A DNA stretch of 7,829 nt, taken from Sphaerochaeta sp. Lineage in GTDB: Bacteria; Spirochaetota; Spirochaetia; Sphaerochaetales; Sphaerochaetaceae. Each line of letters starts with the position of its first letter. The stretch's first letter is position 1. The notes below the pieces were generated by a model. The model worked only from the letters and a program-made list of their open reading frames with translations. It had not been told where the DNA came from and searched no databases. The stretch spans positions 1 to 7,829 of the forward strand of contig JALOBD010000103.1 in assembly GCA_023228445.1 (NCBI GenBank), written 5' to 3'. Shown in pieces: positions 5,453 through 7,829 of this stretch. The translations under genes and the position numbers were made by a program.

Positions 5453-6314
5453 TGCCGGTCTTCTCCGCTACCGTCTCCTTGACCAGGTCGATGAGGGCTT
5501 TTACATCGGCACTGGTGGCCGTTCCTTCGGTGTTGATGATGAAGTTTGCGTGGCCGGGGGCGATCATCGCCCCGCCGATGCTCGTTCCCTTGAGGCCCAG
5601 TGCATCGATGATCTGCCCGGCGCTCTGACCGTCGGGATTCCGGAAGATACAGCCGATGGAGGGGTGCAGATACTGCCCCTTGGCCCTGCGTTGGCCCTTG
5701 AACTGCTCCTTCTGCTGCCTCGCCTCGTTGGTGTGGACGATGGGCTCAAGAAGGAAGGCCACCTCGTAGATGATCATATTGCTCCTGCCCCAGAAGGGGG
5801 AGTGGCGGTAGGAGAAGGATTCTCGGTGGGCGCGCAGGCGCACCAAGTTTGCCTCTTCATCGAGGTAATCGACCCAGTAGAGGTGGTGGGCTGTGTAGAG
5901 GCCGTGGGCACCGCTGTTGCCATAGACGGCCCCGCCGACGGTGCCGGGAAGACCACCGAGCCGTTCAAGTCCCCCCAGACCGTTTTCAATGGCGTAGTCG
6001 ATGAGTTCGTCCATCGAGGCTCCGCACTGGGCGATCAAGAGGTTGCCCTGGGTATGCATCTCGTTCAGGCAGGCGGTGTGGATGGCCACGCCATCGATGC
6101 CGCTATCGCTTACCAGACTGTTGGAGAGGCCGCCGAGGACGGTGAGATCAAGGCCTTCACGCTGAGCAAATGACACGACAGCCTCAAGTTGATCCAATGT
6201 GGAGGGACGGCTTAAAAACTCGGCGTTTCCGCCGGTGTGAATCTGGGAGAGGGGGGCGATGTGGGAATCAGCAAACTTGATTTTTTCACTTTGATTGCGT
6301 ACATTGGAAGCCAT
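5412..6314 (-). CDS. murB: UDP-N-acetylenolpyruvoylglucosamine reductase
   Basis: This FAD enzyme uses NADPH to reduce UDP-GlcNAc-enolpyruvate to UDP-MurNAc, the second committed step of cytoplasmic peptidoglycan precursor synthesis. Its 300 residues match the short type II form. FAD-binding segments are TGGNAEF (27-33), LGGLSNSLVSD (60-70) and GGLPGTVGGAVYGNSGAHG (120-138, with the typical GAxG end). SFSYRHSPF (166-174) carries the Tyr-Arg-Ser group. NPDGQSAG (226-233), GLKGTSIGGA and HANFIIN follow, and EEIRYLG ends the protein with the expected Glu. Two substitutions stand out: Cys222 in GCIFRNP where a catalytic Ser is usual, and Leu63 where the FAD loop normally has Gly before Ser-Asn. 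The start at 6314 fits the family length; an upstream in-frame extension to 6422 would run through the cysS start. GGAG lies 12 nt upstream, a loose fit. The 3' end overlaps the convergent gene by 41 bp. Confidence 0.95.
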   Translation of the reverse strand: MASNVRNQSEKIKFADSHIAPLSQIHTGGNAEFLSRPSTLDQLEAVVSFAQREGLDLTVLGGLSNSLVSDSGIDGVAIHTACLNEMHTQGNLLIAQCGASMDELIDYAIENGLGGLERLGGLPGTVGGAVYGNSGAHGLYTAHHLYWVDYLDEEANLVRLRAHRESFSYRHSPFWGRSNMIIYEVAFLLEPIVHTNEARQQKEQFKGQRRAKGQYLHPSIGCIFRNPDGQSAGQIIDALGLKGTSIGGAMIAPGHANFIINTEGTATSADVKALIDLVKETVAEKTGIMLEEEIRYLGAW

Positions 6315-6363
6315 AGAGTCATCATACTCCCAATTGCGGGGGTCGGCAACGCAAAGGAGAGCC

Positions 6364-7773
6364 ATGTCAGTCCAATTGTACAACACCATGAGCCGTTCGA
6401 TCGAGACCTTCGTCCCCGCCAAGGAGGATGAGGTCGGCCTCTACACCTGTGGACCCACGGTCTACAACTATGCACACATTGGAAATCTGCGCACCTTCCT
6501 CTTTGAGGACACGCTCAAGCGGGTGCTCCTCCAAAGTGGCTTCACCGTCAACCATGTGATGAACATCACCGATGTCGGTCACCTCACCGGCGACGGCGAT
6601 GATGGCGAGGATAAGCTGCAGCGGATGGCGAAGGAGCAGCAGCAGTCCGTCTGGGATATCGCCGACTTCTACACCACCGCGTTCTTCGCCGACTTCGACG
6701 CGCTGAACATGATCAGGCCGACGATAGTCTGCAAAGCCACCGACCATATTGAGCAGATGATCGACCTGATCAAGCGCCTGGAGGAGCGTGGGCACACATA
6801 CACCAGCGGCGGCAACGTCTACTTCTCGATCGATTCGATCGACGACTATGGAAAACTCGCCCGACTCGACCTCGAGGGGATGCAGAACGCCAGCCGTGAG
6901 GATGTCGAGGTGGACGACCACAAGCGGAACCCCAAGGACTTCGTCCTCTGGTTCACCCGCTCCAAGCATGGCGATCAGGAGATGATGTGGCCCTCGCCGT
7001 GGGGCAGGGGCTTTCCCGGCTGGCACATCGAGTGCTCGGCGATGAGCATGCACTACCTCGGTGAGAGCTTTGACATCCATTGCGGTGGCATCGACGCCAT
7101 CCCCGTGCACCACACCAACGAGATTGCCCAAAGCGAGGCGGCAACGGGCAAGGAGTGGGTCAAGTATTGGCTCCACGGTGAATTCCTCCTCGACGATACG
7201 GGGAAGATGAGCAAGAGCAAGGGGGAGTTCCTCACCCTTGCCCTGCTCAAGAAGCACGGCTTTGAGCCGCTGGACTACCGCTACCTGGTCCTCGGGGCCC
7301 ACTACCGCAGCCAGCTGCGCTTCAGCTTCCAGTCGCTGAAGATGGCCCAAAGCGCCCGCCGTCGCATCGGTGAGGCGGTACGCAGCATGGTCAACGGTGG
7401 GGCACAGCGCACCACGATCTCCAGTGATGCGGCGCTCGCCTACCGTGATGATTTTCTCACACACATCCAACACGATCTTAATACCCCCCAGGCCCTCGCT
7501 GTATTGTGGTCGGTGGTCAAGGATGGAACACTTGGTGCCGACGAGCGCTACACACTTGTGCTATACTTCGACCAGGCCCTCGGCCTCCGCCTGGACGCAA
7601 TCGAGGCGGACGAGGAGATTCCTGCTGACATCATGGCGCTCTTTGATGAGCGCAATCGCGCCAAGGCTGCAAAGGATTGGGAAAAAAGCGATGCGTTGCG
7701 AAGCGAATTGGCACAGAAGGGCTATGTGGTGAAAGACGGGCAAAGCGGCAGCAGCATCGAGAAAAAGATGTAA
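6364..7773 (+). CDS. cysS: Cysteinyl-tRNA synthetase
   Basis: This class I synthetase charges tRNA-Cys with cysteine using ATP in the cytoplasm. Its 469 residues match the usual length. HIGN is at 38-41 and KMSKS at 281-285, the two ATP-binding signatures. The zinc site is complete: Cys29 (YTCGPTVYN), Cys224 (GWHIECSAM), His249 and Glu253 (VHHTNE). The insertion domain includes KATDHIEQMI and RLEERGHTY. A C-terminal helical tRNA-binding region from about 350 includes HDLNTPQAL, and the end has the ERNRAKAAKDWEKSDALR helix. The usual FPHHENE motif is IPVHHTNE here, a variant that keeps the ligands. AGGAG (6355-6359) lies 4 nt before the ATG, which excludes the longer in-frame reading from 6295. 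The gene is divergent from murB, 49 bp away, with no convincing -35/-10 pair in between. Confidence 0.97.
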   Translation: MSVQLYNTMSRSIETFVPAKEDEVGLYTCGPTVYNYAHIGNLRTFLFEDTLKRVLLQSGFTVNHVMNITDVGHLTGDGDDGEDKLQRMAKEQQQSVWDIADFYTTAFFADFDALNMIRPTIVCKATDHIEQMIDLIKRLEERGHTYTSGGNVYFSIDSIDDYGKLARLDLEGMQNASREDVEVDDHKRNPKDFVLWFTRSKHGDQEMMWPSPWGRGFPGWHIECSAMSMHYLGESFDIHCGGIDAIPVHHTNEIAQSEAATGKEWVKYWLHGEFLLDDTGKMSKSKGEFLTLALLKKHGFEPLDYRYLVLGAHYRSQLRFSFQSLKMAQSARRRIGEAVRSMVNGGAQRTTISSDAALAYRDDFLTHIQHDLNTPQALAVLWSVVKDGTLGADERYTLVLYFDQALGLRLDAIEADEEIPADIMALFDERNRAKAAKDWEKSDALRSELAQKGYVVKDGQSGSSIEKKM

Positions 7774-7801
7774 CTTATCAGAGAGGACAGTTGTTACGGT
7801 T

Positions 7802-7829
7802 ATGGAAGTACAGAGCAACGATGAACGCT
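7802..7829 (+). CDS. Possible start of a gene following cysS (partial)
   Basis: An ATG at 7802 opens a frame that stays open to the edge, 28 nt after the cysS stop. Only nine codons are visible, so no family can be assigned. GAGAGGA (7781-7787) is too far (14 nt) for a clean Shine-Dalgarno. It would instead be close to a TTG at 7791 in another frame, and an ATG at 7821 is also possible. A same-strand gene in the cysS operon is plausible but its start is unsettled. Confidence 0.25.

Noticed and set aside
4929..6173. Plus-strand open frame of 414 codons spanning the barrel gene end and murB antisense
   Set aside because: It is out of frame with the signal-peptide gene and antisense to murB, and its composition is that of a shadow frame.
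6367..7473. Minus-strand open frame of 368 codons opposite cysS
   Set aside because: It is an antisense shadow of a complete CysRS gene, with no recognisable motif and no ribosome binding site context of its own.

Overview
The window is a dense, GC-rich bacterial chromosome segment with six recognisable protein genes or gene ends and one gene of unknown function. It has no tRNA, rRNA, CRISPR array or complete insertion sequence. The acetate kinase carries a roughly 45-residue C-terminal extension that I associate with spirochaetes. Together with a secreted or outer-membrane-like protein and single-copy housekeeping genes, this suggests a fermentative spirochaete of the Sphaerochaeta/Treponema type. 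That assignment is inference and only moderately confident.

Left third (1-2077, minus strand): yqeC is followed by a translationally coupled xdhC-yqeB fusion that runs off the left edge. Both are accessory proteins for selenium-dependent molybdenum hydroxylases (xanthine/purine hydroxylase relatives). The hydroxylase structural genes are probably nearby, and downstream on the minus strand, outside the window, is the likely place. From 2078 to 2168 lies an AT-rich divergent promoter region.

Middle (2169-4255): a plus-strand gene encodes a 207-residue protein resembling only the N-terminal RuvC-like half of IS110-family (DEDD) recombinases. It has no second, serine-bearing transposase domain and lacks one acidic position. 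It converges on ackA, which forms its own transcription unit with a good -35/-10 promoter, a Shine-Dalgarno site and an intrinsic terminator with a TTCG loop.

Right half (4391-7829): a plus-strand gene with a signal peptide encodes a beta-rich, probably outer-membrane protein. Its 3' end overlaps the 3' end of convergent murB by 41 bp. murB (UDP-N-acetylenolpyruvoylglucosamine reductase) has a cysteine where the catalytic serine is normally found. Divergent from murB, only 49 bp away, is cysS (cysteinyl-tRNA synthetase). A further plus-strand gene may begin just before the right edge.

The genes form several short units rather than one pathway: molybdenum hydroxylase maturation, acetate/ATP metabolism, envelope (barrel protein and MurB), and translation (CysRS). 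The most unusual items are the IS110-like half protein, the XdhC-YqeB junction, and the active-site substitutions in MurB.
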